Source of the DNA: Stramonita haemastoma
Lineage: Eukaryota > Mollusca > Gastropoda > Neogastropoda > Muricidae
DNA length: 22,500 nt
NCBI GenBank assembly: GCA_030674155.1
Contig: CM060318.1
Span: forward strand, 71,958,217-71,980,716
Direction: 5' to 3'
Under the pieces are notes generated by a model that saw nothing but the letters and a program-made list of their open reading frames with translations, was not told where the DNA came from and did not search any database. Positions within the stretch are counted from its first letter, which is position 1; each line of letters begins with the position of its first letter. The translations under genes were made by a program, and so were the position numbers. Positions 20,580 to 22,500 of this stretch are shown here, one piece after another.

Positions 20580-20836
20580 TCTGTGAATGCACAGAACATC
20601 CTACGCACACGTTAATTCCTGTTCGCTTTTCGGAAGAGTAGGCCATCGTGTGCCAGTAGGAGCGGATGACAAGATTTAACAAAACTGCATACACACGGGG
20701 AGCTGGATGTAAAAAAGCACATGAGTGCTTATTCCATTATCCTCGATATAAAAGAATTTAAAAAGAAAAAAAGGAAGAAAAAAAAGAGAAATATATGTAA
20801 AAAAGCACATAATACTCATCCATTATCCTCGATATA
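20580..20836 (+). repeat. SINE family B copy with a duplicated 3' tail
   Basis: The core (GTAGGCCATCGTGTGCCAGT) and tail (CCATTATCCTCGATATAAAA) end at about 20756. After an A/G-rich spacer the last part, from GTAAAAAAGCACAT to CCATTATCCTCGATATAAAA, occurs again at about 20797-20838, followed by an AAT/AATG-rich tract. Confidence 0.75.
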
Positions 20837-20954
20837 AAAGAATATAAGTAAATAAGTAAATAAATAAATGAATAATAAATAATGAATGATGAATGAATGA
20901 CTGAATGAATGAATGAATAATGAATAAATAAAATTATCCATGTTCTGTACACAG

Positions 20955-21127
20955 CTGGGGGTGCCAAGTGGATGGACGGCCTTCAAGAACCGATGTGTCC
21001 GTTACCTGTCCCAACCGAAAACGCTACAGCAGGCGGAACCTTCCTGCATCAGATGGGAGGGACTCTGCTGAGACTTCAGCATCTGGGGAGGTGCAGCAGC
21101 TGCCTTCTGTGTTGGGGCTGTCCACTT
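20955..21127 (+). CDS. PKD1: PKD1-like exon: N-terminal half of C-type lectin-like domain
   Basis: The acceptor is TACACAG at 20954 and the donor is CACTT|GTGAGT. Starting at 20955 one frame reads GVPSGWTAFKNRCVRYLSQP then KTLQQAE, the CTLD opening (W, F/Y, Cys, then the QQAE helix). A second frame then reads HQMGGTLLRLQHLG, the CxxxGGxLxxL part, and a third reads EVQQLPSVLGLST. Each switch fits one missing base, at about 21048 (TGC-AT) and about 21090 (the GGGGAG run). The phase of the preceding exon suggests one extra base in the GGGGG run at 20957-20961. The exon exits in phase 1. A CTLD follows the first PKD domain in vertebrate polycystin-1, so its place supports the assignment. The gap between donor and the next exon is filled mostly by TG and GAA repeats. 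Confidence 0.75.
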
Positions 21128-21130
21128 GTG

Positions 21131-21207
21131 AGTGTGTGTGGTGTGTGTGTGTGTGTGTGTGTTGTGTGTGTGTGTGTGTGTGTGTGTTGTGTGTGTGTGA
21201 GAGAGAA
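21131..21207 (+). repeat. (TG)n tract fused to a splice donor
   Basis: The tract begins directly after GTGAGT at the end of the first CTLD exon and closes with GAGAGA. Confidence 0.85.
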
Positions 21208-21289
21208 GTGTGTCTGTGTGTCAGTGTGCATATGCACTCTTTTTCGATTTTCAACAGTTGTGCGGTTTTTTAACATGTACAAGTCTGTA

Positions 21290-21465
21290 AAAACATAAGT
21301 CCAACGGGTTAAGAATCTCCTCTGAAAACCTTGGACATTTAATTCAATTTTCCCTGTCAAAATCTGAAAAGGAAGGGCAAGGCTGGGAATCAAACCCCGA
21401 ATCCTCATGGTTTACTTGTCAGGCAGGTGAACATCTAAACCACCCTGGTGCCTTCCTTTCTGTGA
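21290..21465 (-). repeat. tRNA-headed SINE-like element (minus strand)
   Basis: The minus strand reads GGTGGTTTAGATGTTCACCT and then a B-box-like GGGTTTGATTCCC 30-40 bases later, as in a tRNA-derived head. The body after it (CAGGGAAAATTGAATTAAAT) is unlike families A and B. It lies inside the CTLD intron. Confidence 0.5.
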
Positions 21466-21806
21466 GTGATATGCAACATTTCCCCTGTGGAGATGCCAGG
21501 GGCTTGTCATTATAAATAGCATCCCCACCTTCTTGAAATTCTCTGCTAGAAATTTCCTCTTTTCTATCACTCGTTTTCTGCCTTGTTCCTTTTCTTCCTG
21601 TCACCTCCTTCTTGTCTATTTCATATCTTCTTCAGTTCTTGGTCCATTTTCTGTATATCCCCCAAAAAAAAAACAACTTGAAATATAACAAGTCTCTCTT
21701 ATGCTGATGCCAGATGTGCTGGACCTGACTTGTCAGGCGCTTAATGGCAGCATGACATATTTTCGTTCTTATAACAGACAACAATACTTGCTGTCTGAGT
21801 GTTTGA

Positions 21807-22001
21807 AGAAGAAGGGAAGAAGAACACAAAGAAGTAAGAAGAAGAAAAGAAGAGGAAGAGAAGAAGAAGAAGAGAAGAAGAAGAAGAAGAAGAAGAAGAA
21901 GAGAAGAAGAAGAGGGAGGAGGAGGAGGAGAGGAGGAGGAGGAGGAGGAGAAGAAGCAGAAGAAGAAGAAAAAGAAGAAGAAGTAAGAAAAGAAGAAAGA
22001 G

Positions 22002-22036
<35 letters not shown>

Positions 22037-22098
22037 GACAAAGAAGTTAGAAGATGGAGAAGAAGAAGAAATAAGAAGAAGAAAGAAGAAGAAGAAGT
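21807..22098 (+). repeat. (GAA)n/(GGA)n purine tract before a splice acceptor
   Basis: About 290 bases are nearly all purine on the sense strand, with a central GGA-rich block at 21912-21950. It ends 28 bases before the exon at 22127. Confidence 0.9.
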
Positions 22099-22126
22099 GT
22101 ATGTCATTGACTGTGACTGTGTGCAG

Positions 22127-22310
22127 CAACCACGGCATGGATAGGAGCGAGGTACAAGGGGTCTGTGTACGAGTGGGAGGCACCTCAGAGGAGGCTTACT
22201 TCTTGCGCGCTCTGTCCATCGATCGCACGTCGGGGGACTGCCTGGTGATGAGTTCCTCAGGCCTGGTGGGTGCCAGCTGCTCCAGTCAGCATCACCTGCT
22301 TGTCAGCAAG
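22127..22310 (+). CDS. PKD1: PKD1-like exon: C-terminal half of C-type lectin-like domain
   Basis: The acceptor is GTGTGCAG at 22126 and the donor is AGCAAG|GTAAAT. Entry in phase 1 makes TCA with the T at 21127 and reads TTAWIGARYKGSVYEWEAPQ, matching the CTLD WIG motif and the following W. One missing base around 22180 shifts to the frame reading EEAYFLRALSIDRTSGDCL, then VMSSSGLVGASC and QHHLLVSK to the exon end in phase 0. The D-C-L-V and following Cys fit the second disulphide region; the last CTLD Cys should be in the next exon. I see no EPN/QPD or WND calcium-sugar motif, so calcium-dependent sugar binding looks unlikely (inference). The next intron starts at 22311. Confidence 0.75.
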
Positions 22311-22500
22311 GTAAATAGGGCACAGGTGTACTGGTGTGAGGGTTCCTCTCTTGGTTTAAGATAAATAGCAACAACAACCACCTGTGTTTGGGACATACCT
22401 CAAGTGCCCCAAAACAATGCAAACTAACTTTTAACCAAAAAAATCAATATGGATGCTTGAAGTACATACAATGAATGGATATGTATTTTCTCTCTGTCTC
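22311..22500 (+). other. Start of next intron
   Basis: The sequence follows the AAG|GTAAAT donor, becomes A-rich and has no coding signal to the window end. Confidence 0.55.

Larger units (their letters stand above)
19168..20954 (+). other. Intron between PKD and CTLD exons
   Basis: This intron has a GTCAGT donor and a TACACAG acceptor, phase 1. It holds a 21-base palindrome at 19427, a possible tRNA-related fragment at 19630-19770, a 22-bp minisatellite at 20203-20423, a SINE copy at 20580-20765 and an A/T-rich tail. Confidence 0.7.
21128..22126 (+). other. Intron within the CTLD
   Basis: This 999-bp phase-1 intron separates the two halves of the CTLD. It begins with a donor fused to a TG tract, contains a tRNA-headed SINE-like segment on the minus strand, and ends with about 290 bp of GAA/GGA repeat 28 bases before the exon. 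Confidence 0.7.

Noticed and set aside
21632..22183. Ser/Leu/Phe-rich minus-strand frame of 183 residues
   Set aside because: It is the reverse reading of the GAA tract.

Overview
This looks like animal genomic DNA, most likely from a marine gastropod or another lophotrochozoan. It has long AT-rich introns, very many (TG)n, (GA)n, (ATC)n and (GAA)n microsatellites, and several copies of tRNA-headed SINEs of a kind common in molluscs. The species cannot be named from the sequence. There are no bacterial-style operons, rRNA genes or CRISPR arrays. Most open reading frames in the window are translations of low-complexity repeats.

The one convincing gene is on the + strand: an internal part of a polycystin-1-like (PKD1-like) membrane receptor. 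Five coding exons can be placed by splice sites, splice phase and domain content. They are the end of a leucine-rich repeat plus the LRR C-terminal cap (6532-6698), a WSC domain (17865-18115), a PKD/Ig-like domain (18755-19167), and the two halves of a C-type lectin-like domain (20955-21127 and 22127-22310). The order LRR-LRRCT, WSC, PKD, CTLD is that of the N-terminal ectodomain of vertebrate polycystin-1. The signal peptide, LRR N-cap and earlier LRRs should lie upstream. The LDL-A module, remaining PKD repeats, REJ, GPS, PLAT and membrane segments should lie downstream.

Every exon except the WSC exon needs one or more single-base frame changes to read through its domain. Splice sites, phases and domain residues are otherwise kept. 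This suggests residual indel errors in a long-read assembly, but a young pseudogene is not excluded. A sixth possible exon (12152-12488) lies inside the 11-kb intron between the LRRCT and WSC exons. It has good splice sites, higher CpG content and several N-glycosylation sequons, but no domain I recognise.

Layout: 1-6531 is intron or upstream sequence holding SINE fragments, TG tracts and purine/pyrimidine tracts. 6699-17864 is an 11.2-kb intron with SINEs, a piggyBac-type MITE candidate and many microsatellites. 18116-18754, 19168-20954 and 21128-22126 are shorter introns holding a 22-bp minisatellite, SINE-like pieces, a TG tract fused to a splice donor and a 290-bp GAA tract just before an acceptor. 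22311 to the end is the start of the next intron.
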